This document shows positions 25,574-35,222 of a DNA stretch of 64,000 bases, one piece after another (position 1 is the first letter of the stretch; each line of letters begins with the position of its first letter). The notes beneath the pieces were generated by a model, which worked only from the letters and a program-made list of their open reading frames with translations, was not told the origin of the DNA and made no database searches. The stretch is from the NCBI GenBank assembly GCA_965229565.1, contig OZ245888.1:1302001-1366000 (forward strand), read 5' to 3'. The translations under genes and the position numbers were made by a program. The DNA is from JANQNX01 sp040217095 (GTDB taxonomy: Bacteria; Pseudomonadota; Gammaproteobacteria; Eutrophobiales; Eutrophobiaceae).

Positions 25574-25597
25574 AACACAGGGACGTGTGTTTTTTTT
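25574..25597 (+). terminator. Plus-strand intrinsic-terminator-like hairpin with no upstream plus-strand gene
   Basis: AACACA (25574-25579), a six-base loop and TGTGTT (25586-25591) are followed by six further T residues on the plus strand. The nearest gene to the left is lysR on the minus strand, so nothing annotated would use this plus-strand stop. In the minus direction it follows the lpd stop but has no T-run. A second weaker stem (AACTGC/GCAGTT, 25510-25526) lies in the same gap. Either this ends an unannotated short RNA or it is a weak end signal for lpd. Confidence 0.5.
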
Positions 25598-25602
25598 CCA
25601 AA

Positions 25603-27027
25603 CTAGATATGTATTGTACGGCCGTCGACGCCAAGGGCTGCCTCATGCAACGCCTCTGATAGCGTGGGGTGCGCATGGATCGTCCGTGCCAGGTCTTCTG
25701 CACTGCCATCAAACTCCATGGTGACTACCGCTTCGGCAATCATTTCAGAAGCGGTCGGCCCAAAGATATGGATCCCGAGTAGCCTGTCGGTCTTTGCATC
25801 GCTGAGTATTTTAACCATGCCTGTTGTTTCTGCCATGGCACGTGCACGGCCGTTCGCCATAAAGGGAAAACTACCGCTGCGATATTCGATACCCTGCTGT
25901 TGCAATTCTTCCTCGCTTTTACCTACCCAGGCAATCTCGGGCCAGGTGTAAATGACCCAGGGGATCGTTGCGTAATTCATGTGCCCCGGTTTACCGGCAA
26001 TACGTTCAGCGATAGCCACACCTTCCTCGGATGCCTTGTGCGCAAGCATCGGACCGCGGACCACGTCACCTACAGCATAAACATTTTCAAGACTGGTTTT
26101 ACAGTGTGCGTCCACCTTGATAAAACCGCGCTCGTCCAGTTCCAGCCCGGCTTCTTCGGCACCAAGCCCCCTGGTATTGGGGCTACGCCCGACGGCGACG
26201 ATCAGTTTATCAACCACAAGTTGTTGCTTGCCGGATTCGTCTTCATAGCTGACCTTGACTTCGCGGTTATTGGTGCCAGTGCCGGTGACACGTGCACCGA
26301 GGCGAATGTCCAGTCCCTGCTGGCGCAGGGTCTTCTCGGCCTCATCGGCGATTTGTCGGTCGACAGAGGCAAGAAACGTTGGTAATGCCTCCAGGATAAC
26401 AACCTCGGAACCCAGCCTGTTCCAGACACTGCCGAGTTCCAGTCCAATTACGCCGCTACCGATGACGCCAAGGCGTTTAGGCACTTCGTTAAATTTCAAC
26501 GCCCCGGTTGAGTCAACAATCAGCTTACCATCAGGTTGCGCAGGTGGAATTTTCGTCGGCACCGAGCCAGTTGCAATAATAATGTGCCCGGCTTCTACCG
26601 TGGTTATTTCATCATGCGAGTCATGTACCGGGGTGATTTCAACCTGGTAGTTACTCAGCAGTTTTGCATGGCCCTTGAGCCAGTCCACTTTATTCTTGCG
26701 AAACAGGCCGGTGATGCCCTGGGTCAGGATTTTTACTATCTTGGCCTTACGTGCAACCATCTTGTTGACATCAATAGCGGCACCGGAGACGTTTATACCG
26801 TGCTCGGCAGCCTCGTGCTTGATGTGGTGATATTGATGAGAGGAATCCAGCAAGGCCTTGGATGGAATACAGCCAACATTTAAACAGGTCCCACCCAGTG
26901 CCGGTTTGCCATCGTCATTAATCCAGCTTTCAACACAGGCTGTTTTCAGGCCCAGCTGGGCGCAGCGAATGGCGGCAACATAGCCGCCGGGCCCGGCACC
27001 AATAACAACTACGTCATACTTATCCAT
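25603..27027 (-). CDS. lpdA: Dihydrolipoyl dehydrogenase (E3)
   Basis: E3 reoxidises the dihydrolipoyl arms of 2-oxoacid dehydrogenases with FAD and NAD. The 474-residue protein has the FAD motif VIGAGPGGYVAA near the N-terminus. The redox disulfide is in GGTCLNVGCIPSKALL. The NAD-binding VIGSGVIGLELGS and the C-terminal active-site HAHPTLSEALHEA are intact. It is the last gene of sucA-sucB-lpd, 22 bases after sucB, so it most likely serves 2-oxoglutarate dehydrogenase. Confidence 0.97.
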   Translation of the reverse strand: MDKYDVVVIGAGPGGYVAAIRCAQLGLKTACVESWINDDGKPALGGTCLNVGCIPSKALLDSSHQYHHIKHEAAEHGINVSGAAIDVNKMVARKAKIVKILTQGITGLFRKNKVDWLKGHAKLLSNYQVEITPVHDSHDEITTVEAGHIIIATGSVPTKIPPAQPDGKLIVDSTGALKFNEVPKRLGVIGSGVIGLELGSVWNRLGSEVVILEALPTFLASVDRQIADEAEKTLRQQGLDIRLGARVTGTGTNNREVKVSYEDESGKQQLVVDKLIVAVGRSPNTRGLGAEEAGLELDERGFIKVDAHCKTSLENVYAVGDVVRGPMLAHKASEEGVAIAERIAGKPGHMNYATIPWVIYTWPEIAWVGKSEEELQQQGIEYRSGSFPFMANGRARAMAETTGMVKILSDAKTDRLLGIHIFGPTASEMIAEAVVTMEFDGSAEDLARTIHAHPTLSEALHEAALGVDGRTIHI

Positions 27028-27049
27028 CTTCAGTCCTTATCAATGCAGA

Positions 27050-28369
27050 CTATAGTTGCAGCAGCAGGCGTGCCGGGTCTTCCAGTTGCTGTTTGATTGA
27101 AACCAGGAACTGTACCGCGTCACGGCCATCGATGATTCGATGGTCGTAGGAGAGGGCGATGTACATCATGGGCCGGATGACGACCTCGTTATTCTCGGCA
27201 ACAGGCCTGTCTTGTATTGAGTGCATCCCGAGGATGGCACTCTGTGGTGGATTAATAATCGGTGTCGATAACATGGAACCAAAGACGCCGCCGTTGGTGA
27301 TGGTGAACGTGCCGCCGGTTAAATCCTCCATCGTCAGCTTGCCATCGCGGGCCTTCTCACCATAGCCACGGATCTGTTTCTCTATATCTGCCAGTGACAG
27401 CGTGTCGGCATCGCGCAGGATGGGAACGACCAGCCCGCGCTGCGAACTGACGGCAATACCAATATCAAAATAACCATGATAGATAATGTTATCGCCATCA
27501 ATGGATGCATTGATAATCGGAAATTTTTTCAGTGCTTCAATAGCAGCACGCGTGAAAAATGACATGAAGCCAAGTTTGACATCGTGTGTCTTTTCAAAAT
27601 CTGCCTTGTAGCGATTGCGTATATCCGTCACCGCCTGCAAGTTAACCTCGTTAAAGGTGGTCAGGATCGCATTTTCATGCTGTGCACCGAGTAGGCGTTC
27701 CGCGGTCCGCTTGCGCAAGCGGGTCATGGGTACGACTTCTTCGGGGCGATCGCCGGTACTCGTTGTTAATTTTGGCGGTGTCACGGGTTCAGCCGCCGCC
27801 TTGGGCATTACATTCTGTGGTGCTTCCGGTTTGGTTGGTTCGGGTGCAGATTTGGGCGCACTGGCACTCTCGGCTTCTGGAGCAGGTGCCGGTTTGCTGG
27901 CTGCAGGCCTGACTGTATCGGCCTTGCCGAGGTGTCGCAGGACATCTTCCTTGGTAATTCGGTCTCCAGCATGTTTAACATCACTGGCTGCAATATTATT
28001 TTCTTCCAGCAGGTTTCTCACGGCCGGGCTCAACTTGGCGGCGGCGGAGGCATCTTTGTCTGGAGTGTCCATGTCAGGCAGTGATTGTTGTTTAGGGGCT
28101 GCTTCTTTGTCTGCCGGTTTGGCCGATTTTGCCTCGGTATCAATCTTGGCAATCACCTCGTCACTCTGGACGGTGTCACCATCGTTTTTCAAGATTTCTG
28201 CAACCACGCCATCATTCAGGGCGGACACCTCAAGTGTTACCTTGTCAGTTTCGATGTCAATCAGGTTGTCACCACGCTTCACGTGATCGCCAACCTTTTT
28301 TTGCCAGTTTAGTAATGTAGCCTCAGCGACTGATTCAGCCAGCACCGGTACTTTTACATCAATTAGCAC
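27050..28369 (-). CDS. sucB: Dihydrolipoyllysine succinyltransferase (E2 of 2-oxoglutarate dehydrogenase)
   Basis: SucB transfers the succinyl group from lipoyllysine to CoA. The 439-residue protein has one N-terminal lipoyl domain (1-75) with the target lysine in IETDKVTLEV. An Ala/Pro/Glu linker follows. The peripheral-subunit-binding domain (about 113-150) is LSPAVRNLLEENNI... ITKEDVLRHLG, and a second linker leads to the catalytic domain (about 205-439) ending with SYDHRIIDGRDAV. It is 15 bases downstream of sucA. Confidence 0.97.
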   Translation of the reverse strand: MLIDVKVPVLAESVAEATLLNWQKKVGDHVKRGDNLIDIETDKVTLEVSALNDGVVAEILKNDGDTVQSDEVIAKIDTEAKSAKPADKEAAPKQQSLPDMDTPDKDASAAAKLSPAVRNLLEENNIAASDVKHAGDRITKEDVLRHLGKADTVRPAASKPAPAPEAESASAPKSAPEPTKPEAPQNVMPKAAAEPVTPPKLTTSTGDRPEEVVPMTRLRKRTAERLLGAQHENAILTTFNEVNLQAVTDIRNRYKADFEKTHDVKLGFMSFFTRAAIEALKKFPIINASIDGDNIIYHGYFDIGIAVSSQRGLVVPILRDADTLSLADIEKQIRGYGEKARDGKLTMEDLTGGTFTITNGGVFGSMLSTPIINPPQSAILGMHSIQDRPVAENNEVVIRPMMYIALSYDHRIIDGRDAVQFLVSIKQQLEDPARLLLQL

Positions 28370-28384
28370 TGTTTACTCCTTAGG

Positions 28385-31240
28385 TTATCTCAATGATGCC
28401 GAGTTAAGTTGTTTGTGAGAGGTCACTTCCAGTTTATCCAGTTGTAACGCATCTGATACCAACTGCTTCTGTTGTTCCAGGTGTAATGGCATCAGCCCGG
28501 TAGCAGGAGACGCCGAGTAAAAACGACCGGCATAGCCAAACGTATGCTGATCGCTCAGACACCCTATCATGGTGCCGCGCGATTGCATGTAATACCAGCC
28601 GCCCTGGTTCTTCGGTTCTTCCTGGACCCAGACCACCTGTTTCAGATTCGGATACGAATCAATGATGGCCTTGACGTCATCACGCGGAAACGGGTACAGC
28701 TGTTCAATACGAATAATAGCAATGTTCTTGATATCACTTTCGCGGCGCTGCTCAAGCAGGTCGAAATATACCTTACCACTACAAACCAGCAGCCGGGTAA
28801 CGGCTGCCTTGTCCAAATCGTCTTGCTCGTCGATCACGTTATGAAAATGACCGTTAACCAGGTCATCTACCGGTGATGCAGAAAGTTTCCTGCGTAGCAG
28901 GCTTTTAGGACTCATAACGATTAGCGGTTTGCGATACGGCCTGAGTTGCTGGCGTCGTAACAGGTGGAACATTTGTGCCGGCGTACTTGGGAAACATACC
29001 TGCATGTTCTTTTCAGCACAAAGCTGCAGGAACCTCTCCAGCCTGGCAGAGGAGTGTTCCGGGCCCTGGCCATCATAGCTGTGTGGTAGCAATACGGTTA
29101 GTCCGCAGTAGCGCCCCCACTTGGCCTCGCAGGAGCTGATGAACTGGTCGAAGACGACCTGGGCACCATTGGCAAAATCACCAAATTGCGCTTCCCAGAT
29201 AACCAGGGCGTTGGGTTCAGCCGAGGCATAGCCGTACTCAAATGCCAGTACTGCCTCTTCAGACAGCGTGGAGTTGATGACCAGGAAGTCAGGCTGATCA
29301 GGCTTGATATGTTGCAATGGCAGGTGAGTACGACCGTCTTCCATGTTGTGAACCACGGCGTGACGATGAAAGAATGTACCACGACCGCTGTCCTGGCCCG
29401 AGATGCGAATGGGGTAACCCTCGTTCAACAGCGATGCGTAAGCCATGGTTTCTGCGTAGCCCCAGTCCATCAGCATTTCGCCTGCACCCATCTTCTTACG
29501 GGAATCCAGTATCTTCTGTACCGCCGGATGTGGTTTAAAGTCGTCCGGGATGCTGGTTATCGCATCGGTAAGCTTTTTCACATCCTCGGCGCTCATCGTG
29601 GTTGTGATAGGGTCATCCCACTGGGAATCGGCAAAGCGCGAGTAGTCAACCAGGAACTTGGGGTTTGGATTATCGGCATGAGTGCCTGCCACACCACGGT
29701 TACTTTCAAGTGAATCAATATATTCGTCGGCGATAGCGTCTGCTTCTTCCTGTGTTACCACGCCCTCGGCAATGAGTCGATCGGTATGCAGCTTGCGTAC
29801 GCCAGGGTGTTGACGGACATGCTGGTACATGATCGGTTGTGTTGCCATGGGTTCATCGGCCTCGCTATGTCCATGCTTGCGAAAACAAATCACGTCCAGC
29901 ACCACGTCTTTATTGAATTCCATTCTGAAATCGAGCGCGATACTGGTCGCCAGTACAACGGCTTCCGGGTCATCACCGTTTACATGAAATATTGGTGCCT
30001 GCACCATTTTCGCAACATCGGTACAGTACAGAGATGAACGTGAGTCCAGCGGGTCACTGGTGGTAAAGCCGATCTGGTTGTTGACGATGACATGTATTGT
30101 GCCGCCGGTGCTGTAGCCCCGGGTCTGCGACAGGTTAAAGGTTTCCATTACCACGCCCTGGCCGGCAAAGGCCGCATCACCGTGCAGCAGCAATGGCAAC
30201 ACCTGGTTTCGGGCAAGATCCTTTCGTCTGTCCTGGCGGGCGCGAACTGAACCCTCCACCACCGGGTCGATGATTTCCAGGTGCGACGGATTATAGCCGA
30301 GCGTAATATGCACGACACCACCGGGCGTACTGATGTCCGAGGAATAACCCATGTGATACTTCACATCGCCTGAACCCTTCAGGTTTTCCAGCTGCTTGCC
30401 TTCAAACTCGTCAAATAATTCACTTGGCTGTTTGCCGATCGCATTTACCAGCACGTTAAGCCTGCCACGGTGTGCCATGCCAATCACAATTTCCTTTACA
30501 TCCTTGGTACCACTGGTCTGTATGATCTCGTCGAGCAGGGGGATCAATGATTCGCCGCCCTCGAGTGAAAAGCGTTTCTGGCCCACGTATTTCTTATGCA
30601 GGTATTCTTCCAGCGCGTTGGCGTCGATCACGCGGTCCAGTATGCGAATGCGCTTCTCCCGGTCATAGTCAGGTGTGCCGAGTCTTTCCTCGAGATGCTT
30701 TTGTATCCAGCGCTTCTGCTCTGTTTCATTGATATGCATGTACTCGGCACCGATGGAACCACAATAGGTTTTCTTGATGATGTGGACGATCTCGCGCAGT
30801 GTTATTTCATCGGGTGCAAATAGCGAACCGGTATTAAAGGTTTTATCCATGTCCGCCTCGGACAGGCCATGAAATTCCGGGTCCAGTTCCGGGGTTGGTG
30901 GACGCTGGTATTGATTCAGGGGATCGAGATTGGCCTGTCGGTGACCGTTAAATCGATGTGCGTTGATGAGCTGTAATACCGCTGTTTGTTTCTGGTGCGA
31001 TACCGAGTCAGCAGCGGGTGCCAACACCGCCGATTTGTGCCTGTGTTGTGTCACATTGCGATACGCCTGTTGCACAGGTGAATGGGCAATGTCCCGTGGT
31101 TGGCCGGCTTGCTGCATGGAATCAAAGAGCTTGCGCCACTCGGAATCGATGGCGTCAGGCCGGTTCAGATAAGTTTCGTACAGCTCTTCGATAAAGTCTG
31201 CGTTGCCACTGTATAGGTAGGAATCTATTGCGTCTTTCAT
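28385..31240 (-). CDS. sucA: 2-oxoglutarate dehydrogenase E1 component
   Basis: SucA decarboxylates 2-oxoglutarate with thiamine diphosphate and passes the succinyl group to SucB in the TCA cycle. The 951-residue protein has the N-terminal SYLYSGNADFIEELYETYL segment that tethers E1 to the complex. Also present are EIVIGMAHRGRLNVLVN and the thiamine-binding HGDAAFAGQGVV. The C-terminal transketolase-like part contains LLPHSYDGQGPEHSSARLER. It heads the minus-strand sucA-sucB-lpd operon and diverges from gltA. sdhCDAB and sucCD are not present in the window. Confidence 0.98.
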   Translation of the reverse strand: MKDAIDSYLYSGNADFIEELYETYLNRPDAIDSEWRKLFDSMQQAGQPRDIAHSPVQQAYRNVTQHRHKSAVLAPAADSVSHQKQTAVLQLINAHRFNGHRQANLDPLNQYQRPPTPELDPEFHGLSEADMDKTFNTGSLFAPDEITLREIVHIIKKTYCGSIGAEYMHINETEQKRWIQKHLEERLGTPDYDREKRIRILDRVIDANALEEYLHKKYVGQKRFSLEGGESLIPLLDEIIQTSGTKDVKEIVIGMAHRGRLNVLVNAIGKQPSELFDEFEGKQLENLKGSGDVKYHMGYSSDISTPGGVVHITLGYNPSHLEIIDPVVEGSVRARQDRRKDLARNQVLPLLLHGDAAFAGQGVVMETFNLSQTRGYSTGGTIHVIVNNQIGFTTSDPLDSRSSLYCTDVAKMVQAPIFHVNGDDPEAVVLATSIALDFRMEFNKDVVLDVICFRKHGHSEADEPMATQPIMYQHVRQHPGVRKLHTDRLIAEGVVTQEEADAIADEYIDSLESNRGVAGTHADNPNPKFLVDYSRFADSQWDDPITTTMSAEDVKKLTDAITSIPDDFKPHPAVQKILDSRKKMGAGEMLMDWGYAETMAYASLLNEGYPIRISGQDSGRGTFFHRHAVVHNMEDGRTHLPLQHIKPDQPDFLVINSTLSEEAVLAFEYGYASAEPNALVIWEAQFGDFANGAQVVFDQFISSCEAKWGRYCGLTVLLPHSYDGQGPEHSSARLERFLQLCAEKNMQVCFPSTPAQMFHLLRRQQLRPYRKPLIVMSPKSLLRRKLSASPVDDLVNGHFHNVIDEQDDLDKAAVTRLLVCSGKVYFDLLEQRRESDIKNIAIIRIEQLYPFPRDDVKAIIDSYPNLKQVVWVQEEPKNQGGWYYMQSRGTMIGCLSDQHTFGYAGRFYSASPATGLMPLHLEQQKQLVSDALQLDKLEVTSHKQLNSASLR

Positions 31241-31548
31241 CCGTTGTTATCCTTTGGACAACCGTTTTTATTAATTACAACCATGCCCGAAACCGCAAAT
31301 ATGCCGCTAATATTCATATCGACATCATATTTGCGAATACAGGCGTAAAAAGCAATTCTAACTATAAGATTTTCTGGAATTATTTCCTATATAATTTAGC
31401 CGATTTTTAGCTCATGCGTGATTTTTTTATGCATAAATGGGGCCGAGCGGCGGTAACTACTCTTGCTGCACTGCCACTAACGCCTGTATGCTTACGTCGA
31501 ATTATAAGAACAACGGTAAAATTTGTAGATTTGTGAGGGAGAAGTTTC
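31241..31548. other. 308-base divergent intergenic region sucA / gltA
   Basis: This is the only gene-free stretch longer than 300 bases. It is AT-rich, especially 31320-31440, and must hold the promoters of sucA (minus) and gltA (plus). TATAAG at 31503-31508 and TAAAAT at 31516-31521 are possible -10 elements for gltA, but neither has a good -35 partner. The gltA ribosome-binding site GAGGGAG is clear just before 31549. I see no tRNA, riboswitch or open frame worth calling. Confidence 0.6.
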
Positions 31549-32847
31549 ATGTCTGACACGGTAACGATTACCGATAACCGCACCGGTAAGCAGGTCGAGT
31601 GTCCCATCCTTGATGGGGTATACGGGGCACCTGTAATTGATACCAAGGAGCTTTACAAGGAGCTGGGGATGTTTACCTTTGATCCCGGTTTCCTGACTAC
31701 CGCTTCCTGTAAAAGTGCGATTACCTATCTCGACGGTGAGCAGGGAATTCTCCTTCACCGTGGTTACCCCATAGACCAGCTGGCGCAAAACAGTTCCTAC
31801 CTGGAAGTCTGTTACCTGCTGCTCTATGGTGAATTGCCAACACAAAACCAGTTTGCGGCCTTCATGGCAAACCTCAACAAGCGCAATATGGTGCATGAGC
31901 ACCTTGAGCGCTTTTATAACGGCTATCTTTACGATGCACATCCAATGTCCATGCTGATTGGTGTAACCGGTGCGCTATCGTCCTACTACCACGAAGCCAT
32001 GGATATTAATGACCCGGTCGACCGTGAACTCACTGCCGTGCGTGTTATTGCCAAAATGCCGATACTGGCTGCACATTGTTACAAGCATTCTGTCGGACAC
32101 CCGTTTGTTTATTCGCGTGATGACCTTGGCTATGTAGAAAACTTTCTGAATATGATGTTTTCCGTGCCTATGCGTGAATACCACCCGCCTGAGATCGCGG
32201 TCAAGGCGCTGAACCTGATGCTGATCCTGCATGCCGATCACGAGCAGAATGCCTCCACTTCGACGGTGCGATTGGCTGGTAGTGCCGAGGCGAACCCGTT
32301 TGCCTGTATCGCTGCCGGTATCGTGACCTTGTGGGGTCGTGCTCACGGTGGTGCCAATGAAGCCGTGTTGACCATGCTGGGCGAGATTGGACATGTCGAT
32401 AATATTCCCAAGTATATTGCCAAGGCCAAGGACAAGGATGACCCGTTTCGCCTGATGGGATTCGGGCATCGCGTCTACAAAAATTACGATCCGCGTGCCA
32501 CGATAATTCGCCAGGTCTGCCATGATCTGCTGGAAGAAGTGGATACTGTCGATCAACCCCTGCTCGATATCGCCATGCGTCTCGAAGAGATTGCATTGAA
32601 AGACCAGTATTTCATCGAGCGTAAACTGTATCCAAACGTGGATTTCTATTCGGGCATCATTCTGAAAGCCCTGGGTATACCCACATCCATGTACACGGTC
32701 ATGTTTGCGTTGGCACGTTCAGCTGGCTGGATTGCGCAGTGGCTGGAAATGATGCAAGACCCTGATTTCAAGATTGGTCGCCCAAGGCAGTTATATATAG
32801 GGCAGGAAAAGCGTGACTACGTTCCAATAGAAAAGCGCGGTATCTAA
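31549..32847 (+). CDS. gltA: Citrate synthase (type II)
   Basis: GltA condenses oxaloacetate and acetyl-CoA to citrate. The 432-residue protein is of the large Gram-negative hexameric type, with the N-terminal beta domain (ITYLDGEQGILLHRGYPI). The catalytic core carries LHADHEQNASTSTVRLAGS, the GRAHGGANEAVL loop and FGHRVYKNYDPRA, which supply the active-site His and Asp region. GAGGGAG lies 8 bases upstream of the ATG. mdh follows 38 bases later on the same strand, so the two enzymes that share oxaloacetate are probably co-transcribed. Confidence 0.98.
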   Translation: MSDTVTITDNRTGKQVECPILDGVYGAPVIDTKELYKELGMFTFDPGFLTTASCKSAITYLDGEQGILLHRGYPIDQLAQNSSYLEVCYLLLYGELPTQNQFAAFMANLNKRNMVHEHLERFYNGYLYDAHPMSMLIGVTGALSSYYHEAMDINDPVDRELTAVRVIAKMPILAAHCYKHSVGHPFVYSRDDLGYVENFLNMMFSVPMREYHPPEIAVKALNLMLILHADHEQNASTSTVRLAGSAEANPFACIAAGIVTLWGRAHGGANEAVLTMLGEIGHVDNIPKYIAKAKDKDDPFRLMGFGHRVYKNYDPRATIIRQVCHDLLEEVDTVDQPLLDIAMRLEEIALKDQYFIERKLYPNVDFYSGIILKALGIPTSMYTVMFALARSAGWIAQWLEMMQDPDFKIGRPRQLYIGQEKRDYVPIEKRGI

Positions 32848-32885
32848 TCCATTTATAAAACACGCGAGTACCAAGGAGTTTATTA

Positions 32886-33863
32886 ATGAAATCCCCCGTC
32901 AGAGTTGCCGTAACAGGCGCAGCTGGACAAATTGGTTATTCTTTATTATTCCGTATTGCTTCGGGTCAAATGCTTGGCCCTGACCAACCGGTCATCCTGC
33001 AATTACTGGAAGTGACGCCAGCAATGAAGGCACTTGAAGGTGTCGTCATGGAAATTGACGATTGCGCATTTGACCTGGTTGATGGCTTCGTCCTGGCCGA
33101 TGATGCGAATGTTGCCTTCAAGGACGTAGATTACGCCTTGTTGGTCGGGGCAAGACCGAGAGGGCCTGGCATGGAGCGTAGTGATTTACTTGAAGCCAAC
33201 GGTGGCATCTTCAAGGTGCAGGGCAAGGCATTAAATGATAATGCCAGTCGTGATATTAAGGTCCTGGTGGTAGGCAACCCGGCCAATACCAACGCCCACA
33301 CTGCGATGTTGAGTGCACCTGATCTGAATCCACGAAATTTCACTGCCATGACCCGCCTTGACCATAATCGCGCCCTGGCACAGCTTGCAGCCAAAACGGG
33401 CACTGCAGTCAGTGATATCAAGCAAATGACTATCTGGGGTAACCACTCAACCACGCAGTTTCCTGATATCAGCCAGGCAACAGTTGCCGGCAAGCCGGCA
33501 AAGGACATGGTGGATTTTGACTGGTACAAGGATAATTACATTCCCCGCGTGGCCAAGCGCGGCGCAGAGATTATCGAGGCCCGCGGCGCATCCAGTGCGG
33601 CATCGGCTGCCAGTGGTGCGATCGACCACATGCATGACTGGGCCCTTGGTTCGGACGAGGGTGACTGGGTAAGTATGGCGGTTCCCAGCGATGGCAGTTA
33701 CGGAATTCCCGAGGGATTGATGTTTTCATTTCCTTGTACCTGCAAAGGTGGTGATTACAGCATCGTGCAGGGACTGGAGATCGATGATTTTGGTCAGCAA
33801 ATGCTGGATATCACGCAAAAGGAACTGGAAGAAGAACGCGACGCGGTTGCCAAGATCCTCTAG
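32886..33863 (+). CDS. mdh: Malate dehydrogenase
   Basis: Mdh interconverts malate and oxaloacetate with NAD. The 325-residue protein is of the cytosolic-type MDH group, starting with VAVTGAAGQIGYSLLFRIA (NAD-binding). The substrate arginines lie in GARPRGPGMERSDLL, and the catalytic histidine is in IWGNHSTTQFPD. AAGGAG precedes the ATG at a good distance. A hairpin with a T-run follows the gene. Confidence 0.97.
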   Translation: MKSPVRVAVTGAAGQIGYSLLFRIASGQMLGPDQPVILQLLEVTPAMKALEGVVMEIDDCAFDLVDGFVLADDANVAFKDVDYALLVGARPRGPGMERSDLLEANGGIFKVQGKALNDNASRDIKVLVVGNPANTNAHTAMLSAPDLNPRNFTAMTRLDHNRALAQLAAKTGTAVSDIKQMTIWGNHSTTQFPDISQATVAGKPAKDMVDFDWYKDNYIPRVAKRGAEIIEARGASSAASAASGAIDHMHDWALGSDEGDWVSMAVPSDGSYGIPEGLMFSFPCTCKGGDYSIVQGLEIDDFGQQMLDITQKELEEERDAVAKIL

Positions 33864-33884
33864 TTACTGCTGACCCAAACAAAC

Positions 33885-33910
33885 AAAAGGCCGCTTACGC
33901 GGCTTTTTTT
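33885..33910. terminator. Intrinsic terminator between convergent mdh and HAD gene
   Basis: The arms AAAAGGCCGC (33885-33894) and GCGGCTTTTT (33899-33908) enclose a TTAC loop, with one G-T pair in the stem, and the T-run continues to 33910. The A-tract on the other side makes it usable in both directions, for gltA-mdh on the plus strand and for the HAD phosphatase on the minus strand, which ends at 33921. Confidence 0.9.
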
Positions 33911-33920
33911 GTTACCGGTT

Positions 33921-34577
33921 TTACTCTCTAAGGCTGATGATTTCCCAGTCGGCCTTGCGGGCCTCGGCCATGAGCGTTTCGTCCGGATCAACAGCCACGG
34001 GATGGTCAACCAAACGCAGTAACGGCAGGTCATTGTGTGAATCACTGTAGAACCAGGTTTCATCAAACTGCCTGTCCTGCTGGTCCAGCCATTCATTCAA
34101 GCGCGTGACCTTGCCGCCGGCGTAAGAGGGGGTGCCGGTTACATTGCCAGTATATTGTTGGTTGATAATCTCCGGTTCACAGGCAATCAGGTGATCAATA
34201 CCGAAAATGGCAGCAATCGGTTCCGTCAGGAATCGATTGGTTGCCGTGATAATCAGCAGCTCGTCCTGTCGTTGACGATGGTTTTCTACCAGTTCCCGTG
34301 CCTGGTCCAGGATGATAGGGCGAATCTTGTGCTCGATATATTGTTGTCGCCATCGTTGAAGTTCATTGAAATCATTTTCTGCCAGCGGGCGTAGCTGAAA
34401 TGCCAGGAACTCGCGTATATCGAGATTGCCTTCAAGATAGTCCTGGTAGTATTTTTCATGCCCGGAACGATAGCTGTCGGCATCAACCTTGCCTATTTCG
34501 ATCAGGAACTCGCCCCAGAGACAGTCACTGTCACCAGCGATAAGTGTATTGTCGAGATCAAATATGGCCAGGTTCAT
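33921..34577 (-). CDS. HAD-IB family phosphatase (SerB-like)
   Basis: A 218-residue haloacid-dehalogenase hydrolase. Motif I is IFDLDNTLIAGDSD near the N-terminus, with the nucleophilic Asp and the acid/base Asp. Motif II is the TATNRF region near residue 110. Motif IV is SDSHNDLPLL near 180. The helical cap between motifs I and II is of the HAD-IB (C1) type found in phosphoserine and phosphorylcholine phosphatases. The substrate is not evident. It is a single gene sharing a terminator with mdh and diverging from rppH. Confidence 0.88.
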   Translation of the reverse strand: MNLAIFDLDNTLIAGDSDCLWGEFLIEIGKVDADSYRSGHEKYYQDYLEGNLDIREFLAFQLRPLAENDFNELQRWRQQYIEHKIRPIILDQARELVENHRQRQDELLIITATNRFLTEPIAAIFGIDHLIACEPEIINQQYTGNVTGTPSYAGGKVTRLNEWLDQQDRQFDETWFYSDSHNDLPLLRLVDHPVAVDPDETLMAEARKADWEIISLRE

Positions 34578-34697
34578 TTGGTGGAAAAGGCTGATATTAA
34601 AAAAGCGCTAGTCTAGGCAGATATCCGCAGATGGCAACCATTAATAGTGGTTTGCTTGTTTTAATTGATTGTTAGAAAATTAAACAACAAGTTGTAT

Positions 34698-34701
34698 GAG
34701 G
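34698..34701 (+). promoter_or_regulatory. Ribosome-binding site that decides the rppH start
   Basis: GAGG at 34698-34701 stands 9 bases before the GTG at 34711. It overlaps the upstream in-frame ATG at 34696, which itself has no Shine-Dalgarno. This favours the GTG. Confidence 0.65.
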
Positions 34702-34710
34702 TATTTCATC

Positions 34711-35211
34711 GTGATCGATGCAGAGGGATTCCGCGCCAATGTTGGCATCATTCTCTCAAACGAGGAGGGAAGGGTGTTCTGGGCCCGCAGGCTGGGTATG
34801 AATGCCTGGCAATTCCCGCAGGGCGGTATCAAGAAGAACGAGACCCCGGAAGAGGCCATGTACCGTGAGCTCAGGGAGGAGATCGGTCTCAGGCCCGAGC
34901 ATGTTGAAATTATCAGTGCGACCGATGACTGGTTACGTTACTGGCTACCCAAACGATTTATCAGGCAAAATGCCTACCCATTGTGTATCGGTCAAAAGCA
35001 GATTTGGTACTTGCTGAAACTGGTCGCCGAAGATGATTGTGTCGACCTGAAATGGTCCGATGAACCGGAATTTGATTTATGGAAATGGGTCGATTTCTGG
35101 CACCCGGTCACAGAGGTAGTGTCTTTCAAACGTAATGTCTACGAGCAGGCATTGAACCAGTTGGCACCATTCATATCGCTCGATAGCAACAAGCGCCACA
35201 GGTTCTTATAG
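34711..35211 (+). CDS. rppH: RNA pyrophosphohydrolase RppH
   Basis: RppH removes pyrophosphate from the 5' end of mRNAs, triggering RNase E decay. The 166-residue Nudix protein has WQFPQGGI and the full Nudix box GGIKKNETPEEAMYRELREE followed by IGL. Further conserved parts are LRYWLPKR and the CIGQKQIWYLLKL segment. I prefer the GTG at 34711 because it gives MIDAEGFRANVG, matching E. coli RppH (MIDDDGYRPNVG), and has a well-spaced GAGG. An in-frame ATG at 34696 would add five residues. Confidence 0.95.
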   Translation: MIDAEGFRANVGIILSNEEGRVFWARRLGMNAWQFPQGGIKKNETPEEAMYRELREEIGLRPEHVEIISATDDWLRYWLPKRFIRQNAYPLCIGQKQIWYLLKLVAEDDCVDLKWSDEPEFDLWKWVDFWHPVTEVVSFKRNVYEQALNQLAPFISLDSNKRHRFL

Positions 35212-35222
35212 TCTGGGAAACG

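Noticed and set aside
27615..28286. Plus-strand frame of 223 residues across sucB
   Set aside because: Lies opposite the Ala/Pro/Glu linkers and lipoyl domain of sucB; low complexity and no family resemblance.
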